Made by a program: the position numbers and the translations under genes. Of a DNA stretch of 41,584 nt, positions 1 to 8,821 are shown in pieces; position 1 is the first letter of the stretch; the number at the start of each line of letters is the position of its first letter. Source of the DNA: JAJTHB01 sp033763775. Its GTDB lineage: Bacteria > Pseudomonadota > Alphaproteobacteria > Rickettsiales > SXRF01. Where the stretch lies: contig JANRJW010000001.1 in assembly GCA_033763775.1 (NCBI GenBank), forward strand, positions 1 to 41,584, in the 5' to 3' direction. Under the pieces are notes generated by a model. That model did no database searches. It was not told the DNA's origin and saw nothing but the letters and a program-made list of their open reading frames with translations.

Positions 1-2920
1 GCAGCTGAGCGGCGCGGTGCTGGATACGCTGGAGCTGCTGCCCGCCACCGAATTGCTGCTGACGCCCGAACGCGCGGCGGTGTTCCGCGCGCGTTACCGC
101 GAACTGTTTGGCGCCGGTTTGGCAGAAGACCCGCTTTATGCTGCGGTTTCCGAAGGGCGCGCCTATGCGGGTATGGAGCATTGGTTGCCGCTGTTTTTTG
201 ACGCGCCGCTGGTGACGCTTGCGGCTTATCGTCCGCACGCTACGTTGGTGCTGGGCTGGCAGGCGGCTGAGGCGATGCAGGCGCGCATGGCGCAGGTGGA
301 TGATTTTTATGCCGCGCGGCAGTCGCTATACCAAAATGCCAAGCAAGCTGCGCGCGCCACGGCCTATAAGCCCGTGCCGGTTGACTTATTATATATAAAG
401 GAAGGCGGGCAATCGCTTCTACCGTCCGTCATCAACCTGTCGCCGTTTGCGCCGCCGTCGGCTGCCGAGTGGGATGCCGGCGGGCGTTACGCCGCCGATT
501 TTGCCGCCGCGCGTGCAGCCGACCCGCATATGCTGTACGATGCCGTGCTGGCGCGGATGCGCGAAAAACCAATTAAAACGCTTATTGTCTGCACTAGCGC
601 GGGCAGCGCCGACCGCCTGCATCATGTGCTGGATGAGCACGCGAAAGATACGGGCGGTGTGCCGCCACATGCCAGCATGGTAGTGTTGCCGCTTGAGCAA
701 GGGTTTGCCAGCGACGATCTGGTTGTCATCACCGAGCAGGATATTCTGGGTGACCGTATTGCCCGCCCGCGGCGCACAAGCAAACGCAATGACGAGTTTG
801 TGATTGACCTTGGCGCGCTGAACGCGGGCGATTTGGTGGTGCATGACGAGCACGGCATCGGCCGGTTTGAAGGGCTGGTGGCGGTGAATGTTTCCGGCGC
901 CACGCATGACTGCCTGAAGCTGCTTTATGATGGCGGCGACCGCCTGTTCCTGCCGGTTGAAAACATCGAGATGATCACCCGCTACGGCATGGAGGACGAC
1001 ACCAGCCAGCTCGACAAGCTGGGCGGCGCCAGCTGGCAATCGCGCAAGGCAAAACTCAAAGAACGCATCACACTGGCCGCCGAGGCGCTGCTTAGCATTG
1101 CCGCACAGAGGCAGCTCAAACAAGGCACGGTGATCGAAACGCAGCCAGGCAGCTACGATGAGTTCTGCGCGCGCTTTGCCTACAGCGAAACAGAAGATCA
1201 GCTGCGCGCGATTGAGGACGTGCTGGCGGATCTGAAACGCGGCAAACCGATGGACAGGCTAGTGTGCGGCGATGTCGGTTTTGGGAAAACAGAAGTAGCG
1301 CTACGGGCGGCTTTTGCGGCCACCGCCGCTGATAGCGCCTCCCCCGATCAGCAGCGCCATCAGGTGGCGGTGATTGTGCCCACCACCCTGCTTGCCCGCC
1401 AGCATTATCGTAATTTCAAAGCACGCTTCGAGGGTTTTCCTGTGAATGTGCGCCAGCTATCGCGCATGGTGCCGGTGCGCGAGCAGCAGCAGGTGCGCGA
1501 AGGGCTGAAAGATGGCAGCGTGGATATTGTGGTGGGCACACATGCCCTGCTGGCTAAGAATATCGAGTTTAAAAACCTTGCTCTGGTGATTGTTGACGAA
1601 GAGCAGCATTTCGGCGTGGCGCAGAAAGAAAAACTTAAAAGCTTGAAGAGCAATGTGCATGTGTTGACGCTCTCCGCCACCCCGATCCCACGCACCCTGC
1701 AAATGGCACTGACCGGTGTGCGCGATTTATCGCTGATTACGACACCGCCGGTGGATCGTCTGGCCGTGCGCAGCTTTGTGCTGCCGTATGATCCGGTGGT
1801 GCTGCGCGAAGCATTGCTGCGCGAAAAACATCGCGGCGGCGTCAGTTTTATTGTGTGCCCGCGCATCAAAGACATGGCGGAAATCAGGCTGCAGATCAGC
1901 GAGCTGATGCCGGAACTTCGCATCGCCACCGCGCATGGCCAGATGACACCCGGCGAGCTGGACGACATCATGAACGATGTCTATGACGGCAAGGTGGATG
2001 CGCTGCTATCGACTGCTATCATCGAATCCGGCATTGATATTCCCACCGCCAACACCATGGTTATTTTCAACGCCCACCTGTTTGGCCTTGCCCAGCTTTA
2101 TCAGCTGCGCGGCCGTGTTGGGCGCAGCAAAACCCGCGCTTATGCTTATTTCATTCTGCCGCATTATCGCAAGTTGACCGACACCGCCACCCGCCGCCTC
2201 GAAGTGATGCAAACGCTCGACACACTTGGCGCCGGCTTTACCCTTGCCTCGCATGACATGGATATTCGCGGCTTTGGCAATCTCGTTGGCGAGGAGCAAT
2301 CCGGCCACATCAAAGAAGTGGGCATCGAACTTTACCAGCAGATGCTCGAAGAGGCGGTTGCCGCGCTTAAGAACAATGCCATCCCGAGCGAAGCCGAGGG
2401 ATCTAAAGATCCTTCGACTACGCTTCGCTCCACTCAGGATGACACTAAAGATTTCTCACCCACCATTAATCTCGGCCTGTCTGTTCTCATTCCGGAAACT
2501 TATGTCGAGGACTTATCGCTGCGCATGGGGCTTTATCGCCGTGCCTCGCAGCTTGCGGATGCGGCTGAGATCGAATCATTCGCCGCCGAGCTGATTGATC
2601 GCTTTGGCGCGATGCCCGAAGAAACCAGCCACCTGATTGAGGTGCTGGGGCTGAAGCTGTTGTGCAAAAAAGCCGGCATTGAGCGGATTGATGTCGGGCC
2701 GAAAGGCGCGGTGCTTTCGTTTTATAAAAACCAGTTTGCAAACCCCGAAGCGCTGCTGGCACATATCGACCGTAACCCGCGCACACTCAAGGTTCGCCCG
2801 GATCAGAAGCTGGTCTTTACGCATGAGTGGCAGGATAAAAACGGCAAATGCCAAGTGCTGACAAAATTGCTAAATTGCATTTGCGCACTTCTCGACAATC
2901 AGTGCAAAGCGCCAAGCTGA
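1..2920 (+). CDS. mfd: Transcription-repair coupling factor Mfd (5' end outside window)
   Basis: Mfd is an ATP-dependent DNA translocase that removes stalled RNA polymerase and recruits UvrA for nucleotide excision repair. The frame is open from the first base, so the first part of the UvrB-like N-terminal module lies upstream; the GTG at 17 is internal. Counting from that GTG, the RNA polymerase-interaction segment (VVHDEHGIGRFEGL) is near 275, Walker A GDVGFGKTE near 418, the DEEQ box near 527, LSATPIPRTLQMAL near 552 and the RGRVGRS motif VI near 695. The C-terminal regulatory domain (PTINLGLSVLIPETYVEDL) follows. A 21-residue stretch at 789-809 is encoded by a palindromic repeat and is absent from the usual Mfd plan. 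The last ~20 residues look atypical, and the 3' end overlaps the convergent gene by 22 bp. Confidence 0.97.
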   Translation, partial: QLSGAVLDTLELLPATELLLTPERAAVFRARYRELFGAGLAEDPLYAAVSEGRAYAGMEHWLPLFFDAPLVTLAAYRPHATLVLGWQAAEAMQARMAQVDDFYAARQSLYQNAKQAARATAYKPVPVDLLYIKEGGQSLLPSVINLSPFAPPSAAEWDAGGRYAADFAAARAADPHMLYDAVLARMREKPIKTLIVCTSAGSADRLHHVLDEHAKDTGGVPPHASMVVLPLEQGFASDDLVVITEQDILGDRIARPRRTSKRNDEFVIDLGALNAGDLVVHDEHGIGRFEGLVAVNVSGATHDCLKLLYDGGDRLFLPVENIEMITRYGMEDDTSQLDKLGGASWQSRKAKLKERITLAAEALLSIAAQRQLKQGTVIETQPGSYDEFCARFAYSETEDQLRAIEDVLADLKRGKPMDRLVCGDVGFGKTEVALRAAFAATAADSASPDQQRHQVAVIVPTTLLARQHYRNFKARFEGFPVNVRQLSRMVPVREQQQVREGLKDGSVDIVVGTHALLAKNIEFKNLALVIVDEEQHFGVAQKEKLKSLKSNVHVLTLSATPIPRTLQMALTGVRDLSLITTPPVDRLAVRSFVLPYDPVVLREALLREKHRGGVSFIVCPRIKDMAEIRLQISELMPELRIATAHGQMTPGELDDIMNDVYDGKVDALLSTAIIESGIDIPTANTMVIFNAHLFGLAQLYQLRGRVGRSKTRAYAYFILPHYRKLTDTATRRLEVMQTLDTLGAGFTLASHDMDIRGFGNLVGEEQSGHIKEVGIELYQQMLEEAVAALKNNAIPSEAEGSKDPSTTLRSTQDDTKDFSPTINLGLSVLIPETYVEDLSLRMGLYRRASQLADAAEIESFAAELIDRFGAMPEETSHLIEVLGLKLLCKKAGIERIDVGPKGAVLSFYKNQFANPEALLAHIDRNPRTLKVRPDQKLVFTHEWQDKNGKCQVLTKLLNCICALLDNQCKAPS
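2381..2443 (+). repeat. In-frame palindromic element inside mfd
   Basis: This is a 63-bp (21-codon) segment beginning ATCCCGAGCGAAGC and ending CAGGATGAC. It folds on itself: GAGCGAAGC at the left pairs with GCTTCGCTC at the right, and GGATCT pairs with AGATCC around a two-base loop. The end motifs resemble those of the intergenic GTCATCCC...GGATGAC elements at 35.3-38.7 kb. It is read as IPSEAEGSKD plus PSTTLRSTQDD, a Ser/Asp/Glu-rich hydrophilic peptide located in the linker before the C-terminal Mfd domain. The length is a multiple of three and the frame carries no stop. It is analogous to Rickettsia palindromic elements inserted in genes; that parallel is an inference. Confidence 0.8.
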
Positions 2921-3771
2921 GGTGCTGCCTCCCCACGCTTTGTGTGTGGCGGCTTGTAGTGTTTGATGGCATCTATCACTTCATCAAATCGCGGATCATT
3001 GATCGGTATGCTGATATCAACACCACCAGTAAATTCGTGCTTCATACCTCTGGAATAGCGATTTTTACTTGGTTGACGCTGATCGGTTACACCCCGAATG
3101 GAGTCAATTTGTGCCGCCATACCGTTCGGCACGCCCTCAAGATGCAAAACAAAACAGGCCTGCCTTGCCAGCCCCGAAGATGAAGCTTCATGTCTTGCAG
3201 GAATAGCCAGCTCAACAAACGGCTTGATGGCACCTTCTTTTATCTCTCCCTTGGTTGTCAGCCCTTCAACTTGATTGATAACATCCTGAGAGCACAATAC
3301 CCCCTTATGACACTGCTGCGAGAGACTCCCTGACCTGCTGATGATTTGATCAATTTCATTCAAGGCACCAGCAAATGCTGCGGCTTTGTCGTCTGGCACA
3401 ACGAATTTGATTACACGTCCTGTGGCCTGCCCGGTTGTGGGATCATTGACTGCATGGCGGCGCGCAGCGTTCTCTTTAACTTTCCATTCTTGCAAATTTA
3501 TTTTTGCCTCATGCAGCGCCTGACCTATCACATTATCAAGAACCCTTGCCGCCTCTGGCTGTTCGCTGCCTCGCAAACTGATTTCAACATAACCACCCTG
3601 CACGAGCTTACCAAGCGCATTAGGATTTTTATTCCCGACAAACTGTGTCTGGCATTGTCCGATGGTTTTACCAATCTGGGTTTGAAACTGGCCAGCATCA
3701 CCACCACAGGCAATGCCTATGGTTTTGATGAGACTCTTGACTGCCTCTGCTACATCGACATTGTGGTGCAT
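2899..3771 (-). CDS. Hypothetical protein, 290 aa
   Basis: I do not recognise this protein. It starts MHHNVDVAEAVKSLIKTIG, has no signal peptide or membrane segment, and is a mixed hydrophilic sequence with three Cys in its first two-thirds (in ACGG and the pair QQCHKGVLC), a fourth in QACFVLHLEG, and a C-terminal segment GGVDISIPINDPRFDEVIDA. It faces mfd and overlaps its last 22 bp, and it diverges from parE across an AT-rich gap. No clear Shine-Dalgarno precedes the ATG. By eye the region is less GC-rich than its neighbours, as are the other orphan genes in the window, which may indicate acquired or fast-evolving DNA. It is preferred over the 555-bp upstream extension of the parE frame, which lies antisense to it and lacks ParE similarity. 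Confidence 0.6.
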   Translation of the reverse strand: MHHNVDVAEAVKSLIKTIGIACGGDAGQFQTQIGKTIGQCQTQFVGNKNPNALGKLVQGGYVEISLRGSEQPEAARVLDNVIGQALHEAKINLQEWKVKENAARRHAVNDPTTGQATGRVIKFVVPDDKAAAFAGALNEIDQIISRSGSLSQQCHKGVLCSQDVINQVEGLTTKGEIKEGAIKPFVELAIPARHEASSSGLARQACFVLHLEGVPNGMAAQIDSIRGVTDQRQPSKNRYSRGMKHEFTGGVDISIPINDPRFDEVIDAIKHYKPPHTKRGEAAPQLGALH

Positions 3772-3900
3772 AAAAAGCCATTGCTAATTTTTATTTACTA
3801 TAAAATATTAAGGTTAATAAATATAGCATCACTCCCTATCCTCTGCAAACCATCGCCAAAAGTCCTTGATTTCTGCGGGTTTCATGCTACCAACCATGCC
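3772..3900. promoter_or_regulatory. AT-rich divergent intergenic region upstream of parE
   Basis: This gap separates the minus-strand orphan gene from parE. Positions 3781-3826 are strongly AT-rich, with TATAAA at 3799-3804 and further TA-rich steps, as expected for promoters. No single -35/-10 pair with good spacing stands out, so only the region is annotated. No good Shine-Dalgarno precedes the parE ATG. Confidence 0.3.
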
Positions 3901-5880
3901 ATGAATGACCTTTTTGCACAAAAAAAACCGAAAGAAGCCACCTACTCCGCACAGGATATTGAGGTTTTAGAGGGGCTTGAACCGGTGCGCCGCCGCCCGG
4001 GCATGTATATTGGCGGCACCGATGAAACGGCCATGCACCACCTCGTCAATGAGGTGTTTGATAACGCGATGGACGAAGCCGTGGCAGGCTACGCTACCAC
4101 CATTGATATGGAAATCGGCAAAGATAACCTGATTACCATCCGCGACAATGGCCGCGGCATTCCGGTGGATCCACACCCTAAATTCCCGAAAAAATCTGCC
4201 CTCGAAGTCATCCTCACCATGCTTCATTCCGGCGGCAAGTTCGGCGGCAAGGTCTACGACACTTCGGGCGGTCTGCATGGGGTGGGTATTTCGGTGGTCA
4301 ATGCGCTTTCGGACTATCTGGAAGTGGAGGTCATCCGCGACAAAGTTCATTACCGCCAGACCTATTCGCGCGGCGAGCCAACCAGCAAACTGGAAAAAGT
4401 TGGTCAGGTGGCGCGCGGCAAGGGCACGATTGTGCGTTTTCGCCCCGATGAGCAGATTTTTGGCAAAGGGAAATTCAAACCGGAAAGACTTTTTAAACTC
4501 GCGCGTTCGAAGGCTTATTTATTTCGCGGTGTCCAGATTGAATGGCACTGCGACCCCTCCCTGCTTCCTGAAGGCTCGGAGGTTCCTGAAAAAGCCACTA
4601 TCCACTTCCCTGGCGGCCTCACAGATTTTCTAAAGCAGCAGCTCGAAGGCCGCGCACTCATCACCAGCGAGCCATTTACCGGCGAGGCGGAACTACCGGG
4701 CAAAGCTGGGCGCATTGAATGGGCGATCTGCTGGCCGGCCGACGAAGAAACTTATGTTTCCACCTATTGCAACACTATTCCCACCCCCGAAGGCGGCACC
4801 CATGAAAGCGGCATGCGCTCCGCGCTTTCCAAGGGGCTGAAGGCGTATGGTGAACTGACTGGTAATAAAAAAACTGCGCAAGCGATGAGCGAAGACATGC
4901 TGGGCGGCGCGGTGATGGTGCTGTCGCTGTTTATCCGCGAGCCGCAGTTTCAGGGCCAGACCAAAAACAAGCTGGTGAATGTCGAGGCGGCAAAGCTGGT
5001 GGAAAACGCCATGCGCGACCATTTCGACCATTACCTAACCGGCAACCCGGAAAACGCCAATAAGCTGATAAGCCACATCATCGAACGGATGGAAGAGCGC
5101 CTGCGCCGCAAAGCCGACAAAGAGGTGGGGCGCAAAGCCGTGACCTCACGCCTGCGTCTGCCCGGCAAGCTCGCTGATTGCTCCAGCAGCTCGAACAAAG
5201 GCACCGAGCTTTTTATCGTGGAAGGTGATTCGGCAGGTGGCAGCGCCAAGCAGGCGCGCGACCGCCAGACGCAAGCCGTGCTGCCGCTGCGCGGAAAAAT
5301 TCTCAACGTCGCCTCTGCGACCGTGGATAAAATCAAAGCCAATCAGGAACTCGCGGATCTGGAGCTGGCGCTGGGCTGCGGCACTGGCTCGCACTATAAA
5401 GAAGACAGCCTGCGCTATGATAAAATCATCATCATGACCGACGCGGATGTGGACGGCGCGCACATCGCCTCGCTGCTCATGACCTATTTCTACCAGGAAA
5501 TGCCGGAGCTGATTCGCGGCGGCCATCTTTATCTCGCGCGTCCGCCGCTTTACCGCATCACCATCGGCACATCACATTTCTACGCGCAGGATGATGCGGA
5601 TAAAGAACGCATCCTGAGAGAAAACGCCAAAGCCAATAGCCGCGTGGAAATTGGACGTTTTAAAGGCCTTGGCGAAATGACCCCGGCGCAGCTCAAAGAA
5701 ACCACCATGAATATCAAAAACCGTATTCTGCTGCGTGTTGAGATCGATGATGCGGATGCAGATGCCACCCGCGACCGCGTGGAGCAGCTCATGGGCAAAA
5801 AACCTGAGCATCGCTTCCAGTTTATTCAGGAACAAACCGCGAAGCGTGGCGGCGAAGTACTCAAAGAACTGGATGTATGA
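3901..5880 (+). CDS. parE: DNA topoisomerase IV subunit B (ParE)
   Basis: ParE is the ATPase subunit of topoisomerase IV, which works with ParC to decatenate daughter chromosomes. The 659-aa protein shows the GHKL ATPase domain (VFDNAMDEAVAG, DNGRGIPV near residue 82, GGLHGVGISVVNALS), the transducer domain, a TOPRIM domain with VEGDSAGGSAKQ near 440 and the metal site DADVDGAHI near 514, and the C-terminal GRFKGLGEMTP. The short C-terminus and the length are ParE-like rather than GyrB-like. The frame is open back to 3346, but similarity begins only after MNDLFAQKKPKEATYSA, so ATG 3901 is chosen. parC is not in the window. The next gene follows after 9 bp, so the two may be cotranscribed. Confidence 0.95.
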   Translation: MNDLFAQKKPKEATYSAQDIEVLEGLEPVRRRPGMYIGGTDETAMHHLVNEVFDNAMDEAVAGYATTIDMEIGKDNLITIRDNGRGIPVDPHPKFPKKSALEVILTMLHSGGKFGGKVYDTSGGLHGVGISVVNALSDYLEVEVIRDKVHYRQTYSRGEPTSKLEKVGQVARGKGTIVRFRPDEQIFGKGKFKPERLFKLARSKAYLFRGVQIEWHCDPSLLPEGSEVPEKATIHFPGGLTDFLKQQLEGRALITSEPFTGEAELPGKAGRIEWAICWPADEETYVSTYCNTIPTPEGGTHESGMRSALSKGLKAYGELTGNKKTAQAMSEDMLGGAVMVLSLFIREPQFQGQTKNKLVNVEAAKLVENAMRDHFDHYLTGNPENANKLISHIIERMEERLRRKADKEVGRKAVTSRLRLPGKLADCSSSSNKGTELFIVEGDSAGGSAKQARDRQTQAVLPLRGKILNVASATVDKIKANQELADLELALGCGTGSHYKEDSLRYDKIIIMTDADVDGAHIASLLMTYFYQEMPELIRGGHLYLARPPLYRITIGTSHFYAQDDADKERILRENAKANSRVEIGRFKGLGEMTPAQLKETTMNIKNRILLRVEIDDADADATRDRVEQLMGKKPEHRFQFIQEQTAKRGGEVLKELDV

Positions 5881-5889
5881 GGATTACCC

Positions 5890-6222
5890 ATGGCGAATGA
5901 TTCTGATGTAAATCGTATTTTGTCGATCCTTAAGAAACCAGTCGATAACCATAGCGGGCAAAGCCATTATCATCTTTTGGCCAAGCAAGCCATACAAGAT
6001 CCCCGCTTTGGCGAGTTGGTCACGCCTGATGATGCTGTCCGAACCGCCATTGAAAATATATTTGATAATCCGCTGAAAAATCTTGGCGATGTGTTCGCGG
6101 GTAAGTCAGCAGAACAAGTTGCATCCCTTGTTTCTGAGGAGCTGGGCGCCATGGCTTATCAGCTTTCTCTGGGGAAAGCCGCCTCTTATGCAGGGCATCG
6201 CGGCAACCTGGTCAGCCGCTAA
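5890..6222 (+). CDS. Hypothetical protein, 110 aa
   Basis: I do not recognise this small soluble protein (MANDSDVNRILSILKKPVDN...). It appears helical and has no signal peptide, membrane segment or Cys. A GAGGA-like site lies about 8 bases before the ATG. The gene starts 9 bp after parE and its stop overlaps the end of the convergent nucleotidyltransferase gene by 4 bp, so both boundaries are tight, as for a real gene. Base composition by eye is lower in GC than parE. Confidence 0.6.
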   Translation: MANDSDVNRILSILKKPVDNHSGQSHYHLLAKQAIQDPRFGELVTPDDAVRTAIENIFDNPLKNLGDVFAGKSAEQVASLVSEELGAMAYQLSLGKAASYAGHRGNLVSR

Positions 6223-6977
6223 GCTGCAAGCGGTTGCCGCAGCAGGTTTGGCACTTCCAGCTGCGCCCTCGCATAATCCTGCGGCACACCAATATCGATA
6301 AAATAATCAACCTGCGAAAAAGCGGCAGGCAAAAGATGCGGCACATTGGGCGCTAAAAAATCGCGCTCGAAAGATAGGCTGCTTTCGGCAAAGCCCTGCC
6401 TTGTTTTGTAAGCTATAGTTTCAGTCTGATCATCATACATGTCAGAGAAAATATCCGGCGACAGCACATAAAAACCAACGCTGATATCGCCCGCCATTTC
6501 ATCTCCGTAGAGTTCGTAGCCATGCACAAGTTCATCACGGATATGCAGCTGGCTGTAGCGCCTGCAATCTGGCATGGGGGCAGTTGCCAGCGTGATGTTG
6601 CGGCCAGAGGCGAGATGCTGCATCAACATCTGGCGATAGTTTAGCCTCACCAGCGAATCGCCGTTCATCGCAAAGACAGGCTGCGTTGGTTTCAGCATCT
6701 TCATTGCCTGCATGAGTGCGCCGCCGGTGCCCAGCGCGCGCTCTTCAATGAGATAGCGCAGGGTCATGCCGCCATAGGCGCTGCCGAAATGCTGTGTAAC
6801 CTGCTCCGCTTTGTGGTGCAGGCACAGCAGCACCTCGCGCACGCCCTGCTCCGCCATATAATCCAGTAGCCACGCCAGAAACGGTCTGCCCGCTATCGGC
6901 GCCATGGGTTTAATGATATCGCCCGTGACGGACTTTAGCCTTGTGCCGAAACCGCCCGCGAGTATGATAGCCTGCAT
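6219..6977 (-). CDS. Sugar-1-phosphate nucleotidyltransferase, HddC-like
   Basis: The 252-aa protein is a single NTP_transferase (RmlA-fold) domain that would join a nucleotide to a sugar 1-phosphate. It shows the nucleotide-binding signature LAGGFGTRL at residues 6-14, the conserved Lys in KPMAPIAGRPFL, the base-recognition region ERALGTGGAL, the metal-site motif NGDSLV near 107, and a C-terminal DYFIDIGVPQDYARAQ. That last motif is typical of D-glycero-D-manno-heptose 1-phosphate guanylyltransferases (HddC) and related enzymes, so a role in surface heptose or polysaccharide precursors is likely. No other LPS gene is adjacent, and the exact substrate and nucleotide cannot be read from sequence. 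It is divergent from the aminopeptidase gene and overlaps the preceding orphan gene tail to tail. Confidence 0.82.
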   Translation of the reverse strand: MQAIILAGGFGTRLKSVTGDIIKPMAPIAGRPFLAWLLDYMAEQGVREVLLCLHHKAEQVTQHFGSAYGGMTLRYLIEERALGTGGALMQAMKMLKPTQPVFAMNGDSLVRLNYRQMLMQHLASGRNITLATAPMPDCRRYSQLHIRDELVHGYELYGDEMAGDISVGFYVLSPDIFSDMYDDQTETIAYKTRQGFAESSLSFERDFLAPNVPHLLPAAFSQVDYFIDIGVPQDYARAQLEVPNLLRQPLAA

Positions 6978-7046
6978 GTGCTGCTGCCGTGTTGATTTGC
7001 TTTGGCAATCACCCTAGTGCGGCGGCGGACGAACACAATTAAATCA

Positions 7047-7073
7047 TTACAAATCAGTGGTTTATAATATAAT
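7047..7073 (+). promoter_or_regulatory. Candidate sigma-70 promoter of the aminopeptidase gene
   Basis: Two overlapping TATAAT boxes occur at 7063-7068 and 7068-7073 in the divergent gap. TTACAA at 7047-7052 lies 15 bp before the second box. The -10 matches are perfect and the -35 is weak. A GAGG ribosome site at 7091-7094 follows before ATG 7101. Confidence 0.42.
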
Positions 7074-7100
7074 TACTTCTGCAACCCGGCGAGGCTGATC

Positions 7101-8453
7101 ATGAGCATTCCTCTAGTAATTTTACGTGCGTGCGAATTTGGTGGTTGGAAAAAAAAGCAGCCTTCATTGGTGCGCCGATTGATAGAAGCGCATGCGCTGG
7201 AAGGTAGCGCTGGTGAAATACTCGCCATTCCCGCAAAAGATGGCAGCACTGAAATGGTGGTGGCGGTGGTGGATAATGAGCCGGGCATCTGGAGCATCGC
7301 GCATCTGCCATCCAAGCTACCGCCGGCAAGCTACACCATTCAAAGCGAACTCGCGCCGGCCTTGCTCACACAGCTGGCGCTTGGCTGGCAGCTCGCCTGC
7401 TACCGCTTCAGCCGCTACAAGAAGCATGATCGACAGCTGCCCACACTGAATCTGCCCAAACAGGTGGATAAAATATTTGTTGAATCCGCCGCAGCGGCCA
7501 TCAGCTGGGCGCGTGATATGATCAACACGCCGGCCAATGATATGACCCCGGCAGCGCTGGCTGATGAAGCACTGAAACTTTCCGAACATTACCATGGTAA
7601 AGCCAGTGTCATTAAAGGTGAGGCATTACTGAAGCAGAACTGGCCGATGGTGTATGCCGTGGGCAAGGCCGCCGCCATCCCGCCGCATCTGGTGGATATG
7701 CGTTTTGGCAAAGAAACTGCGCCGAAAGTAACGCTGGTGGGCAAAGGTGTGTGTTTTGATTCTGGGGGGCTGGATATTAAATCCACCAGCAACATGAAGC
7801 TCATGAAAAAAGACATGGGCGGCGCGGCGGCCGTCCTTGCGCTTGCGAAAATGATCCTGGAGAGCAAACTTCCCGTGCGGCTGCGCGTGCTGGTGCCGGC
7901 AGTGGAAAACGCCATCAGCGGCAATGCAATGCGCCCGCTCGATATCGTCCCCACACGCAAAGGGCTCACCGTTGAAATCGGCAATACCGACGCCGAAGGT
8001 CGGCTCATTCTTTGCGATGCACTCTATGAAGCAGATGAGGAAAAGCCCGACCTGCTGATTGACTGCGCGACACTGACCGGCGCGGCGCGCGTGGCGCTCG
8101 GCACCGACATACCCGCCTTTTTCACTCCAGACGACAATCTAGCCGACGAACTGATGCGTCACAGCCGCGCCACACAAGATCCGCTGTGGCGACTGCCGCT
8201 GTGGAAACCTTATCGTTCCTTACTCGAAACAAAACATGCTGATTTATCGAATGATCCTGATAGCGGTTATGGCGGCGCTATCACTGCGGCCTTGTATTTA
8301 GCAGAGTTTGTGACTAAAACACCAAGCTGGCTTCACATTGATATGATGGCGTGGAACGTCAGCGATCGCCCCGGACGCCCCAAAGGCGGCGAGGCGATGG
8401 CAGTGAGAGCGCTGTTTGAACTGATTAGGGAACGTTATGGTCGCAAAAGATGA
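7101..8453 (+). CDS. Leucyl aminopeptidase family protein (M17)
   Basis: This is a cytosolic two-metal aminopeptidase that removes N-terminal residues from peptides. The 450-aa protein has a reduced N-terminal domain and a full catalytic domain: VGKGVCFDSGGLDIK near 213-227 (Lys and Asp ligands), MKKDMGGAAAV (Asp ligand), and the M17 signature NTDAEGRL near 295 carrying the Asp and Glu ligands. The C-terminal WLHIDMMAWN...GRPKGGEAMAVR segment is also typical. The length is between PepB (about 430) and PepA (about 500), so I give no symbol. GAGG precedes the ATG at good spacing. Its last 17 bases overlap the MarR-type gene, suggesting coexpression. Confidence 0.93.
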   Translation: MSIPLVILRACEFGGWKKKQPSLVRRLIEAHALEGSAGEILAIPAKDGSTEMVVAVVDNEPGIWSIAHLPSKLPPASYTIQSELAPALLTQLALGWQLACYRFSRYKKHDRQLPTLNLPKQVDKIFVESAAAAISWARDMINTPANDMTPAALADEALKLSEHYHGKASVIKGEALLKQNWPMVYAVGKAAAIPPHLVDMRFGKETAPKVTLVGKGVCFDSGGLDIKSTSNMKLMKKDMGGAAAVLALAKMILESKLPVRLRVLVPAVENAISGNAMRPLDIVPTRKGLTVEIGNTDAEGRLILCDALYEADEEKPDLLIDCATLTGAARVALGTDIPAFFTPDDNLADELMRHSRATQDPLWRLPLWKPYRSLLETKHADLSNDPDSGYGGAITAALYLAEFVTKTPSWLHIDMMAWNVSDRPGRPKGGEAMAVRALFELIRERYGRKR

Positions 8454-8802
8454 AAAAATCGGCTCGTCGCGCATGGTACGTGCGCTCACCTTCTGGCACG
8501 GCGTCACTGCGACGGCACTGAGAAAAATGCCCATTGATTTATCGGCTCGCCAGCAGGCGGTGCTGCTCAATATCTATCTTGCGACGGGGCCGCACAGTGT
8601 GAAATCACTCTCCGATGCGCTGTCCATTTCCAAACCCGCCATCTGCCGCGCGCTCGATGCGCTGGAAGGCGCCAAGCTGGTGAAGCGCCAGCGCGACAAA
8701 TCAGACAAGCGCAATGTCTACATTCAGCGCACCGTCAAAGGCTCGGTCTATCTCTCTGAGTTTGCCGACATCATCATGGCGCAGTCGAAGGAAGCGGCGT
8801 AG
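8437..8802 (+). CDS. MarR-type winged-helix transcriptional regulator
   Basis: The 121-aa protein is a compact winged-helix DNA-binding domain. The core reads LSARQQAVLLNIYL, then the helix-turn-helix VKSLSDALSISKPAICRALD, ALEGAKLVKRQRDKSDKRN (the wing with the basic tip) and a terminal helix. This is the MarR plan, slightly shorter than the usual 140 residues. It starts inside the end of the aminopeptidase gene (17-bp overlap), preceded by an AGGGAA ribosome site. Its ligand and targets cannot be inferred. The gene ends 19 bp before the convergent membrane-protein gene. Confidence 0.8.
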   Translation: MVAKDEKIGSSRMVRALTFWHGVTATALRKMPIDLSARQQAVLLNIYLATGPHSVKSLSDALSISKPAICRALDALEGAKLVKRQRDKSDKRNVYIQRTVKGSVYLSEFADIIMAQSKEAA

Positions 8803-8821
8803 CCTCTAATCCATCTTCATT

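Noticed and set aside
3346..3900. 185-codon upstream extension of the parE frame
   Set aside because: It has no ParE similarity, lies antisense to the 290-aa orphan gene, and the normal ParE N-terminus starts at ATG 3901.
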